Assembly: GCA_951812505.1 (NCBI GenBank)
Contig: CATOSI010000001.1
Location: 558,001 to 622,000, forward strand
DNA from: an uncultured Dehalococcoidia bacterium
GTDB lineage: Bacteria; Chloroflexota; Dehalococcoidia; Lucifugimonadales; UBA1123
Direction: 5' to 3'
DNA: 64,000 bases
Part shown: positions 30,122-39,152 of the stretch, in pieces
Position numbering within the stretch: the stretch's first letter is position 1
Layout: each line of letters opens with the position of its first letter
Notes under the pieces: generated by a model
Databases searched by the model: none
What the model was told of the DNA's origin: nothing
The model's input: only the letters and a program-made list of their open reading frames with translations
Translations under genes and position numbers: made by a program

Positions 30122-30668
30122 ATTTTCTGCTACTCAACGACTGCTCACGCTAGTCGGCGACCTGCCCGTCGTTGCTAACCTTGGCCCGACCACGGACGAA
30201 CTCTGGCACGCAGGACACCGCGACCGGAACTTCTATACCTACGGCTCCATGGGACTCTGCTCGTCTATCGCGCTCGGCATGGCGCTATCCTCCGACGAGA
30301 AAGTAATCTCGCTGGACGGCGATGGCTCCCTCCTGATGAACATGGGGACGATTGCCACGATAGGGCGCGAAAGTCCGAAGAACTTGATCATCATAGTCTG
30401 GGACAACGAACAGTGGGCGCAGACCGGCTATCAGTCCAGCCACACCGCTTTCGGCACGGATCTGGCCCAGGTCGCGAAGAGCTGCGACATCCGGAAGACG
30501 GCCACCGTGTTGGACGAAGAGGAACTGGAGTCTGCGGTTCTCCAGGCATTGGAGGAAGACGGCCCTTGGTTCATCGTCGCCAAGATTCAGGAAGAAGAGT
30601 ATCTTCCGGTCGCTCCCATAGAACCCGAACTGACTCTTCACAGATTCAGGGCTTCTTACAGTGGGTAG
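30114..30668 (+). CDS. ThDP-dependent decarboxylase beta subunit (sulfopyruvate/phosphonopyruvate decarboxylase-like)
   Basis: YGSMGLCSSIALGMALSSDEKVISLDGDGSLLMNMGTIATIGRESPKNLIIIVWDNEQW (GDG...N ThDP motif). Confidence 0.8.
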   Translation: MHRFSATQRLLTLVGDLPVVANLGPTTDELWHAGHRDRNFYTYGSMGLCSSIALGMALSSDEKVISLDGDGSLLMNMGTIATIGRESPKNLIIIVWDNEQWAQTGYQSSHTAFGTDLAQVAKSCDIRKTATVLDEEELESAVLQALEEDGPWFIVAKIQEEEYLPVAPIEPELTLHRFRASYSG

Positions 30669-30744
30669 ATTCTGAGTCCTCAGGTTAAGCCAGACCTTCT
30701 CGCAGTGCGTCAAGCTCCGACTCCGAAGCAGGAAGTCCAGACAC

Positions 30745-32046
30745 CTATGTACGCTGGACCGCTGGACTGGCGGCCTCCGACTGGGGATTGTTCCTCTCCT
30801 GGGCGATTGGAGCCCGGATCTCGGGCATCAGTAGGCCTACCGTCCCTACTGTCAGCAGTCCTAACGAGGCGAATACCGCGATAGCCATGGGTGGCGAGGT
30901 CGTCTGGGCTAGCGCTCCTATCAATAAAGCGCCAATCGGACCCGCACCAATTGCCAGGGATATGACGCCCAGCGCCCGGCCCCGCATATCCTCACTCGCC
31001 GCTATTACCACAATTGTTGACTGCATCGTCCCGAATCCGGCCGTGCCTAATCCGAGCAGGAAGAGAATCAGCATGGATAGCAGAAAGACATTGGATGCCG
31101 CGAAAAACAGGACCATGACGAGCCCAATTATCGAGCCGCCAAGATACACCCGGCCGTGATGCCTCAGCCGAGCTGCCGATGCAATAGATATTGATCCTAT
31201 TATTGCTCCCAGTCCGTCTGCACCCATCATAATTCCCATCAGACCCGGCCCCACATCGAGGATCTCGACGGCGATTACAGGCACCATCTGCATATAAGGG
31301 AACAGCAGGAGATTCATCAACACGGTGATTACCACGGTCGCGAGAATGACCCGATTGCCGCGAACATAGCTAAATCCTTCACCGAGATTTCTGACAATAC
31401 TGCGGGTAACGACGGAAGAAGTCCGCGTAGGCAATTTGAGCATCAACATGAACGCTATCGAAATGATGTAGAAGGCGATGATTACGAAGAATCCGCCTTT
31501 CACCCCAATCAGGGCAATCAACCCGCCCGCGAGCGCCGGCCCCGACATCCTGCTGGCGTGCATACCTACGGAGTCTAGCGCCATCCCGTTGGTGACTCCG
31601 GCCCTGCCTATCAGATCGTGCACCGCCGCTCTCCTCGACGGCATGTCGAAGGCCCATCCCAATCCGCTCGCAAACACGACTATGTACGAGTGCCAGAATA
31701 CGAACATATCGGTAACCAGAAGCACAGTCATGAATATGCCGGCTGCAAGGTTGAGTATCTGTGTGCTCAACAGCAGAGTATGGCGATTCATCCTGTCCGC
31801 AAGTACGCCGCCGAAGGCGCCAAATGCCAGCAGTGGGAACATCCCAAAGAATCCCACCAGGCCAACGTAGAATGGGGAACCCGTCTCCTGCAGTATGATC
31901 CACGCCAGGAATGTCATCTGCATCCAGCGTGAAATGTACGAAAAGAAGTTGGCGGGCCAGAGCAGCCGGAAACCGGGATTCCTGAAGGCATCCAGCGTCG
32001 AGGGCACTCGCGTGAACCTGGGTCTTGGTAAAGAGGTGTTGGCCAT
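30745..32046 (-). CDS. MFS transporter
   Basis: 12-TM-like; GFFGMFPLLAFGAFGGVLADRMNRHTLLLSTQ. Confidence 0.88.
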   Translation of the reverse strand: MANTSLPRPRFTRVPSTLDAFRNPGFRLLWPANFFSYISRWMQMTFLAWIILQETGSPFYVGLVGFFGMFPLLAFGAFGGVLADRMNRHTLLLSTQILNLAAGIFMTVLLVTDMFVFWHSYIVVFASGLGWAFDMPSRRAAVHDLIGRAGVTNGMALDSVGMHASRMSGPALAGGLIALIGVKGGFFVIIAFYIISIAFMLMLKLPTRTSSVVTRSIVRNLGEGFSYVRGNRVILATVVITVLMNLLLFPYMQMVPVIAVEILDVGPGLMGIMMGADGLGAIIGSISIASAARLRHHGRVYLGGSIIGLVMVLFFAASNVFLLSMLILFLLGLGTAGFGTMQSTIVVIAASEDMRGRALGVISLAIGAGPIGALLIGALAQTTSPPMAIAVFASLGLLTVGTVGLLMPEIRAPIAQERNNPQSEAASPAVQRT

Positions 32047-32110
32047 AGTATTATGCGCGCCGATTGTACATCGTCAACGCCTGCTTAAGAAGGGGATGGC
32101 AGGCTAGAGT

Positions 32111-32245
32111 CAGGGTATTTTCATTATCCTGTTTGACATAATCGTCGTACAGCGTCCAGTTAGCTTTGCCATGCAGCAGCAGCCCACACCCACCCTTGGA
32201 TTCCCGCATTCGCGGGAATGTCGAGACGAAAACGAAAAGACCCTG
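32111..32245. mobile_element. MITE copy A (135 bp), TIR CAGGGTATTTTC / GAAAAGACCCTG, TSD GGCTAGAGT
   Basis: TIRs at 32111-32122 and 32234-32245; 9-bp TSD at 32102-32110 and 32246-32254; high similarity to copy B. Confidence 0.9.
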
Positions 32246-32290
32246 GGCTAGAGTAGGTAGGCTTTAGATGGCGAGCTAGGTCCAGCGGAT

Positions 32291-33085
32291 TCATCCTCCG
32301 GGAGCAAGCACGCCTTCCACACTCGCCGATTCCACCCAGCCTTCGACTCCAGTGTCGAAAATGCCGATCTTCGACCACCTGCCTCTTCTGTCGATGAGTC
32401 TGACTTCGCTACCGGCGTCCAAGCTGAATCTGGGATCGAGGCTCTCCCTGGGACCGTGGTACACTCCCGCTGATTCGGCGGTTACCACAGCAATCCGCTC
32501 CCAGTGGAGCCGGTCCATGTGCTTGCCAATCGTAATCGAGCCGAAAATGAAAATGCACAGCACGGCCACTGCGGCAAGCCGACTCACTGTCATGGATGTT
32601 CGGAAGCGGCCTCCCCAGATATAAAGCGCAGCCAACACTCCCGCTACCAGCCATGAGACAAGAGTGGCAATCGCGGCCTGATTGAATGTTACCCAGGGGA
32701 CAAACTCCGAGAGTTGGACGAACACAGGGGTTGCCGACTCACGCGAATTGGGACTGTCAAGCTGCTGTCGCACAAATTCCAGATTCGCCGCAATATCCTC
32801 ATCGAATGGGGCGAACCTCTTCGCCCGAAGATAGTTGAGAATGGCGCGTCCCAAGTCGTCCGACTTGTAGTAGGAGTTAGCCAGATTATAGAAGAGCGTC
32901 GGGTCCTCATACCCGAGGCTGACCAGGTGTTGATACGTTCGCGCCGCTTCTTCGTAATTGCCGTCTTCATAAAATGCTCCGGCAGTTGCGAAGATTTTCA
33001 TGTCCGTCAACTCGTCGCCGTAGCTTACGCTTGAAATGGCGAATATGGCCACAAAGGCGACGACAACTGAGATCAGGATTTTCAT
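32291..33085 (-). CDS. TPR/SH3-like protein (BatE-like)
   Basis: EDGNYEEAARTYQHLVSLGYEDPTLFYNLANSYYKSDDLGRAILNYLRAKRFAPFDEDI; C-terminal SH3-like RGRWSKIGIFDTGVEGWV; position in bat operon. Confidence 0.8.
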   Translation of the reverse strand: MKILISVVVAFVAIFAISSVSYGDELTDMKIFATAGAFYEDGNYEEAARTYQHLVSLGYEDPTLFYNLANSYYKSDDLGRAILNYLRAKRFAPFDEDIAANLEFVRQQLDSPNSRESATPVFVQLSEFVPWVTFNQAAIATLVSWLVAGVLAALYIWGGRFRTSMTVSRLAAVAVLCIFIFGSITIGKHMDRLHWERIAVVTAESAGVYHGPRESLDPRFSLDAGSEVRLIDRRGRWSKIGIFDTGVEGWVESASVEGVLAPGG

Positions 33086-34881
33086 GTCTGAATCTCCCTC
33101 TCCACCCTACGGACTATTTCAGCCACAGCCTTCGAGGCGCTGCCTTGGTCAGCTAGCCATTGCGGCGCGAATCGTGATTGATCAAGCTCTCGGAGCACTC
33201 CCATAAGTTGCTGAATTGTGTCGTCCTTAACTCCAAGCTCACGCAGTGGAGTTTCAAGTTCTGTGATTGGGAGAGAGGAAGATGATCGTCCCAGAATCAC
33301 GCTCAGGTATCCGTGCAGGGCTGCGGTAGCGACATCCGCGCCGGATGAGGAGGTGTCAAGGTCGGACATCCTTGCAAGAGCTTGCTGCCGCGCTCGAATA
33401 GGTGCGTTAGCAAGTATCGCGGTCTCACGCCTTGCGACTGCCCAGCGCCACACAAATGATGCCAATAGCACGGCAAACGGCAATGCTCCCAGTCCCCAGA
33501 TCATCGGATTGACTTGAGTAGGATCAGAGGGAGCACCGATGCCGCGCGGCGCAGGCTTGATGTGCCTGATGTCTGTAACCGCCAGTGTACCATCCTCGTT
33601 CACTATGGGTTCTGGCATTGGAACCGCATTCGGGTCAGGGGCCACGTGGACTGAAATGCTCTGGGTTGATGCGGTAACATATTCCCCCAGAACAGGATCG
33701 AAATAAGAGTATTCGATTGGGGGCAGGTCGAAGTTACCAGCCGAGTCAGGAACGAGGACTCTTTGGAAAGTCTTTGTGCCGTTTATAACCCCATCCTGTA
33801 CGAATGAGCGATGGACGGAGTCGTTCTCGAACGCGCGCCATCCGGGTATGTCCTGCCAGACGGGATCGGGAAGTGTGTCGAAGTTACCCTGACCGTCGAT
33901 CTTGACAGTCAGCGTCACTGATTCTCCAAGAGTCACCGAAGCTGTATCTAATTCCGCTTCGATGTTGAACTTGCCGACCGCGCCCGTGAAAGAGGCTGGT
34001 TCGTTCGTGGGTAGGGGCTTCACCTGTAGAGCTACAGGCGATGAAGCGTACTCCCTGAATGAGGACGAGAACATACCTCCTGGCACGCCCACCGTACTGG
34101 GTTCTATGGATATGTCTCCCGCGATGGTTGGGAATACTATCGCGCTATATTCGATAACCGCGTATCCGTTTCCTTCAATCACTTCCGGGTATTCGCGCCT
34201 GTCGGTGCGGTCCGGGTTCCAGAAGCCCACGAAGTCGGGTGGACGGTGTATCGGCCTGATAAAGAATGGGTCTGAGGCGTAGAACTTCGAACTGTATGTA
34301 ATCTGCTCGCCGAGATAAGGGGCGTCGTTATCCACCTCGGCCTCGATGAAGTAAGCGCCATCGTTCACCGACGTATCGAACGATGGGTCGCCTTGGTTTA
34401 GCGGAGACTGCGGTCTGAGGAATGAACTCGCTGGCGGGAGCAAGGGAGTGGGTATAGGTGATGGAGTAGGAGGCACCCCCTGTGTGACATTCAGCGTAAT
34501 GGGAGATGTCTCGTAAGTGTCTCCGCCGATGGGTACCTGCACCGGTCCTATCACGATCGTGCCGGTGTGTCTGGGCTGCATTTCGATGATGAACCTGAAT
34601 TCAGCCGTTACCTTCCCCTGATTGTAGGACTGCTGAGAGTTGATCTTTCGTCCGACGATCTGAAGTCCGCTGAGCGTAGGAAAGACCGGCGCGCCGATAT
34701 TGTTCTCGCCGGTCACCGTGACCGTCAAAGTTACTGTGTCGTAGAGCGTGGGATCGGTGCGGTCCACTTCGGCGGTGACGGACGAGGTCTGGGCATTCGC
34801 CGACGGTGGCGCGGCAAATAGCACCACTGCCAACAGCAATGACAGCAGTAGTCCAGTCTTCACTATGTTAGTTGATACCAT
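33082..34881 (-). CDS. BatD family protein (oxygen tolerance)
   Basis: VTAEVDRTDPTLYDTVTLTVTVTG...PTLSGLQIVGRKINSQQSYNQGKVTAEFRFIIEMQPRHTGTIVIGPVQV is BatD-like. Confidence 0.85.
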   Translation of the reverse strand: MVSTNIVKTGLLLSLLLAVVLFAAPPSANAQTSSVTAEVDRTDPTLYDTVTLTVTVTGENNIGAPVFPTLSGLQIVGRKINSQQSYNQGKVTAEFRFIIEMQPRHTGTIVIGPVQVPIGGDTYETSPITLNVTQGVPPTPSPIPTPLLPPASSFLRPQSPLNQGDPSFDTSVNDGAYFIEAEVDNDAPYLGEQITYSSKFYASDPFFIRPIHRPPDFVGFWNPDRTDRREYPEVIEGNGYAVIEYSAIVFPTIAGDISIEPSTVGVPGGMFSSSFREYASSPVALQVKPLPTNEPASFTGAVGKFNIEAELDTASVTLGESVTLTVKIDGQGNFDTLPDPVWQDIPGWRAFENDSVHRSFVQDGVINGTKTFQRVLVPDSAGNFDLPPIEYSYFDPVLGEYVTASTQSISVHVAPDPNAVPMPEPIVNEDGTLAVTDIRHIKPAPRGIGAPSDPTQVNPMIWGLGALPFAVLLASFVWRWAVARRETAILANAPIRARQQALARMSDLDTSSSGADVATAALHGYLSVILGRSSSSLPITELETPLRELGVKDDTIQQLMGVLRELDQSRFAPQWLADQGSASKAVAEIVRRVEREIQT

Positions 34882-34941
34882 ACCGGAGCGACTCCCAGAG
34901 TAACGGCGCGTAAAGCATCGGATTGCTGAGTCATATATCTT

Positions 34942-35093
34942 GATTTATATATCTGCTGGTGGGTCTGCAGGTAGTCTGCTGACGCCCTACAAGAGGGGAA
35001 TGGTACCTGTATTCACCTGCATTTCACATGTATTAGCTTTGGAGCGGTTTTTCACGCTCCCTCTGTTTTCCAATTTATAATTTCGAATTTATG
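34942..35093. repeat. Phased word array locus 3 (CWGG/CCTG) with AT-dyad cap, inside bat operon
   Basis: CTGG 34956, CAGG 34968, CTGA 34979; CCTG 35006, 35016, CATG 35027; CAATTTATAATTTCGAATTTATG 35071-35093. Confidence 0.65.
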
Positions 35094-35244
35094 TATGTTG
35101 AGGCTCTGAGCCTCGTCGGTCGGCGCCCAGTCATTAGTTTGTATGTTCGTATTATAGTGGAATTGGGATGTGGATGTGTAGTCCTGTGGGAAACTGGGAA
35201 GACATCTGCACCCCGTACTTTCCAGAATTCTGTTCATCTGCCGC

Positions 35245-36057
35245 CTACCATTGCTGTTCGGGTGGCGATCCCTGAAAGTGGAGTATTCTGCTTCTTAAAG
35301 TGTCGGTGTTGTCAGCCATAGATTCCAGCAATTGTTCGGCCTGTTCCTCTGTCATGCCGGTTGGGGGGACCTCTCCCGGACTGGACTGCGACTCTGTCGA
35401 GCTGGACTCTCCTTCTTCCGGCTCGGTCTCTTCGGAGGGTTCTCCGTCTTCTTCGGAACCCTGGTCCTCCTGGTCCGAAGAATCTTCCTGGTCCTCGGGC
35501 TGCTGTTCCTGCTGTTGCTGCTGACCGGGCGTGTTCCCTTCCCCGTCTTCCTGCTCTTGATTGCCTTCTTGTTCCTGTTCCTGCTCTTGATTGCCTTCTT
35601 GTTCCTGTTCCTGCTGCTCTTGTTCTTGCTGTTCTTCGATCCGTAGAAGAGCAAGTTCCAGGTTATGCTTTGCTTCCTGGTCCTTCGGGTCGAGTCTCAA
35701 CGCCTGTTTATATGCCTCGACTGCCGCTTCATAATCCTCGGACATGTACAGAGAGTTTCCGGCATTGAAGGCAGCATACTGAGACAGGCTGGGCTCGGCG
35801 GTCTCCGCGCTTACGTCTAGCTTATAGCGTGCATCGCCGAACTGCTCCTGCTTGTACAGCGTATTGGCGGAATTATAGGTTACTTCCGGACTTTCCGGCA
35901 TTGCCTCCAGGGCGCGGTCATAGGCTTCCTGCGCCTGTTCGTACTGCTCCGCTTCAAATGCCTCGTTACCTTCTCGTATGGAAGCCGGACCTTCGGAGGC
36001 ACACGCCGTTATAAACAATGCGCAGAAAGCGGCTGTGATGAGCGTGAGAGAATTCAT
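35245..36057 (-). CDS. TPR lipoprotein with Gln/Glu-rich C-terminus (BatC-like)
   Basis: GNEAFEAEQYEQAQEAYDRALEAMPESPEVTYNSANTLYKQEQFGDARYKLD TPRs; EQEQEGNQEQEQEQEGNQEQE low complexity. Confidence 0.8.
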   Translation of the reverse strand: MNSLTLITAAFCALFITACASEGPASIREGNEAFEAEQYEQAQEAYDRALEAMPESPEVTYNSANTLYKQEQFGDARYKLDVSAETAEPSLSQYAAFNAGNSLYMSEDYEAAVEAYKQALRLDPKDQEAKHNLELALLRIEEQQEQEQQEQEQEGNQEQEQEQEGNQEQEDGEGNTPGQQQQQEQQPEDQEDSSDQEDQGSEEDGEPSEETEPEEGESSSTESQSSPGEVPPTGMTEEQAEQLLESMADNTDTLRSRILHFQGSPPEQQW

Positions 36058-37091
36058 GTTCTGGACTCCCCACTTTCTCCCGTGCGTCTAGGCAGACGTC
36101 GTCTGTCCGGGATCAACTCTCCCGCAATTAGCAGGAGGACGGATGCGAATGCGAATATCTGGAATCGTTCGATTCTGATAGTTTCGACCTCGCTGCCCAC
36201 GGCGGCTTTCTCGAGAGCGTCAAGTTCAGCGGTGAATTCGCTCGCGGCGTTCGTGGAGCCGCTCAACCTGATAAACTTGCCTCCCCCCGCTTCAGCAACG
36301 GATATGAGCGTGTCCTCGTCCAGCCGGGAGAAGACCATGTTTCCGTCCCTGTCCTGAACATACCCGCGCACGCTGCCGAAGGAAGTCCGAATGGGGATTG
36401 GCTCCCCTTCGGGTGTACCTATCCCAACGGGGTATATCAGGACCCCGTCGGCGGCGGCTTCTCGGGCGGCTTCGACCGCGTCCCCGTCCAGATTCTCTCC
36501 GTCAGTGAAAATAATGACAACCTTCTGGCTGAAGAGTTCCTCGTTGAAACTACGACTGGCAATCTCTATCGCCTCACCGATATCCGTGCCTTGAATGGAA
36601 ATCATCTCCGTGTCGGCGGCTTCGATGAAGTTCCTCGCGCTCAGGTAGTCGAATGTCAATGGGAACTGGAGAAACGCGGCCCCTGAGAAAAGTACCAGAC
36701 CTACTTCATCCCCCTGTAGTCTCTGCATCAAATCAACGATCTCCAGTTTTGCCCTAACCAGGCGATTTGGCTTGATGTCTTCAGCGAGCATTGATCTGGA
36801 GACGTCGAGCGCGATGATTATCTGGACGCCCTCACGCTCAACGGTCTGTACGTTTTCTCCCCACTGTGGTCTTGCCAGCGCTACTATTGCCAGCCCAAGC
36901 GCCGAGATTGTCAGAATCCTGCCGATAATCCTGCCCCTGGAGTTCACGTTCGCGGTCAGCATGTTGACCAGTCGTGGATTGCCGATGCGTTCGAGCATCT
37001 GCCTGCGGTTCTGGACCGCCCAGTAAACAACCCCAATCGCAATCGGCACGGCGATCAGCAAGAGTAAATACTGTGGGTTAGCGAATGTCAT
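36054..37091 (-). CDS. VWA-domain membrane protein (BatB-like)
   Basis: IIIALDVSRSMLAEDIKPNRLVRAKLEI, DEVGLVLFSGAAFLQFPLTFD, VIIFTDGENLDG. Confidence 0.9.
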   Translation of the reverse strand: MTFANPQYLLLLIAVPIAIGVVYWAVQNRRQMLERIGNPRLVNMLTANVNSRGRIIGRILTISALGLAIVALARPQWGENVQTVEREGVQIIIALDVSRSMLAEDIKPNRLVRAKLEIVDLMQRLQGDEVGLVLFSGAAFLQFPLTFDYLSARNFIEAADTEMISIQGTDIGEAIEIASRSFNEELFSQKVVIIFTDGENLDGDAVEAAREAAADGVLIYPVGIGTPEGEPIPIRTSFGSVRGYVQDRDGNMVFSRLDEDTLISVAEAGGGKFIRLSGSTNAASEFTAELDALEKAAVGSEVETIRIERFQIFAFASVLLLIAGELIPDRRRLPRRTGESGESRT

Positions 37092-37101
37092 ACTGTCTCA
37101 A

Positions 37102-38106
37102 TTACGGCATTGGTCTGAAGATAGTTCCGCGTGCGACCACTTCCAGCAGCAATAGTAACGCCGCGGGGATGAGCATCCAATGAGCAAGTTCTTCGTGCTT
37201 GGTATATACCGAAACTTCGTATTCGGATTTTTCGAGGCTGTTGATTTCTTCGTATATCTGTCGCAGTCCTTCTGTGTCGGTGGCGAGGTAATATTTGCCT
37301 CCGGTTCTGGCGGCTATGTCCCTGAGCACATCTTCATCGAGGTCGAATCTCTGGATACCCCTCCTGTTTCTTGGCTGAGACCAGGGAGCAATCGAAGCGA
37401 ACTCGGGGGAACCCATACCCACGGTATATACTCTGATGCCCAGAGTCTCGGCGGCTACCGCCGCGGTCATTGGGTCTATCTCGCCGGAGTTGTTCACCCC
37501 GTCCGTCAGTAGGACGACAACCCTGCTCTCCGCCTCGGAGTCCTTGAGGATACTTGCTGCCGTCGCCAGTCCCGTCCCGATGGCGGTCCCGTCTATGATA
37601 CCCAGTTCGGAAGCCAGTTCCACATCCTGCATAAGTACATCGAGCGTGTCGTGATCCACTGTCGGAGGGCTGTGGACGAATGCCTCGCTCGCGAACACTA
37701 CGACACCGATTCGGTCGTACTCCCTCTGCTGAATAAACTCGGAGATCACATCCTTAGCCGCGTCCAGGCGATTGCTTGGATCGAAGTCCAGCGCCGCCAT
37801 CGAGCCCGAAATATCCACTGCCAGAGATATATCCACTCCTTCTCCCTTCACTATCTCGCTCGCCTCGCTTGATTGCGGTCTTGCGGCGGCAATTATCAGG
37901 AGGGCGAGCGCGAGCCATCGGAGCAGCGACAGGAACGGTCGAACTCTCAGTTTCCAGCTGAGTGATTCAGGTCTTGCGGCATCCGCGCTCGTGAACCTCA
38001 AGGAGGCAGGGCGTGAGCGAGATCTTGCATACCAGGGCATCAGCGCGAGCGCGAGAACAACCGGAAGCAGGAAGAGCAGATAAGGCGTGGCGAAGTCGTA
38101 ACTCAT
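37102..38106 (-). CDS. VWA-domain membrane protein (BatA-like)
   Basis: ISLAVDISGSMAALDFDPSNRLDAAKDVISEFI, VVLLTDGVNNSGEIDP. Confidence 0.9.
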   Translation of the reverse strand: MSYDFATPYLLFLLPVVLALALMPWYARSRSRPASLRFTSADAARPESLSWKLRVRPFLSLLRWLALALLIIAAARPQSSEASEIVKGEGVDISLAVDISGSMAALDFDPSNRLDAAKDVISEFIQQREYDRIGVVVFASEAFVHSPPTVDHDTLDVLMQDVELASELGIIDGTAIGTGLATAASILKDSEAESRVVVLLTDGVNNSGEIDPMTAAVAAETLGIRVYTVGMGSPEFASIAPWSQPRNRRGIQRFDLDEDVLRDIAARTGGKYYLATDTEGLRQIYEEINSLEKSEYEVSVYTKHEELAHWMLIPAALLLLLEVVARGTIFRPMP

Positions 38107-39152
38107 GCAGGCTCCGCTCCAACAGCGACAGGTTCCTGTCCAGGAGTGGAAACGGCCCCTGTCGCCCGAATGAAATCCTTGGATCGTTCGATGACTCTAT
38201 GAGCGTCGTCTGCATCCGGCAGGAACCGCGCGAATTTCACGAGGTCGCACTCTTCTAGTATTTGCCGGAGAGCGTTGCGTTCCAAATCCACAATATCCGA
38301 AGATTCGATACCCCGCACAGTCTGACGAGTTGTCAGTTCAGGAGCGGGGACGCTGAACTGTCCCCACAAGTAATTCCTGAGGCAGTCTGACACGAGTGTA
38401 TAGTGTTCCTTGAAGTCGGCGTCCGTCTCCAAGGGTAGGGCCGCGATTCTATCCAGTTCGGCAATTGCGGTCTCCGCAGGTGTGCTGAGGTCAGGATAGA
38501 CGGGGGCTCTCATCAAACCCCATAGGTACACCGCCAGCGCTGCAAGAGCCACGCCGCCCAAAACTGCCAGCATCGCCAGTCCTTCGCGGTCTCTGAGGGC
38601 CGACAGCGGATCAAGTGGGACCGGAAGCTCTGCCTGTGGTTTTATATCCTTCAACTCACTTTCGTCACCTTCAGGGAGAAATCTTGCCACCACGACATCA
38701 ATGGGCTTCACAGGCCTGTTTACGATTTCGCCGTCCGGCTTGCGGATCGCAACACTGAGTTCTGGCGTTGGAATGTCTCCAGTGGAAAAGAGTACAGCTT
38801 CTATTTGAATGGACGACGTGTTCGTACCGTCCTCATTCTGAGTGGTTGGCTGTGAACTCTGACTCCTGACTTCGAAATCGTCGCCCCACCGGGACGGTAC
38901 CTGGGGGAAGATTACAAAGTGGTCGGGTGGGTAGGTTGCGGACAGCGTGATAATGAACGGGTCGCCAATATAGATGTCTTCAGACTCCGCCTTGTCCACT
39001 TTCTCAACTGTCATGTTCAATTCGACCGGGGCGCTCTGCGCGGAAATAGGAAGCGCGCTGTGCACTCCCAGCGCAATCCAGAATGCAACTGTGAATGCCA
39101 AGGTCGAAATTAGACCGAGAAGCGGGGCGGTGGTAGCGGCGCGTACATTCAT
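38103..39152 (-). CDS. Bat-operon membrane protein (DUF4381/BatD-like C-terminus)
   Basis: N-terminal beta domain, single TM, then EHYTLVSDCLRNYLWGQFSVPAPELTTRQTV...LEECDLVKFARFLPDADDAHRVIERSKDFI. Confidence 0.7.
   Translation of the reverse strand: MNVRAATTAPLLGLISTLAFTVAFWIALGVHSALPISAQSAPVELNMTVEKVDKAESEDIYIGDPFIITLSATYPPDHFVIFPQVPSRWGDDFEVRSQSSQPTTQNEDGTNTSSIQIEAVLFSTGDIPTPELSVAIRKPDGEIVNRPVKPIDVVVARFLPEGDESELKDIKPQAELPVPLDPLSALRDREGLAMLAVLGGVALAALAVYLWGLMRAPVYPDLSTPAETAIAELDRIAALPLETDADFKEHYTLVSDCLRNYLWGQFSVPAPELTTRQTVRGIESSDIVDLERNALRQILEECDLVKFARFLPDADDAHRVIERSKDFIRATGAVSTPGQEPVAVGAEPA

Noticed and set aside
35300-35768. Three overlapping plus-strand ORFs antisense to the BatC-like gene (hydrophobic and Ser-rich)
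   Set aside because: Artefacts of the Gln/Glu codon repeat on the opposite strand.
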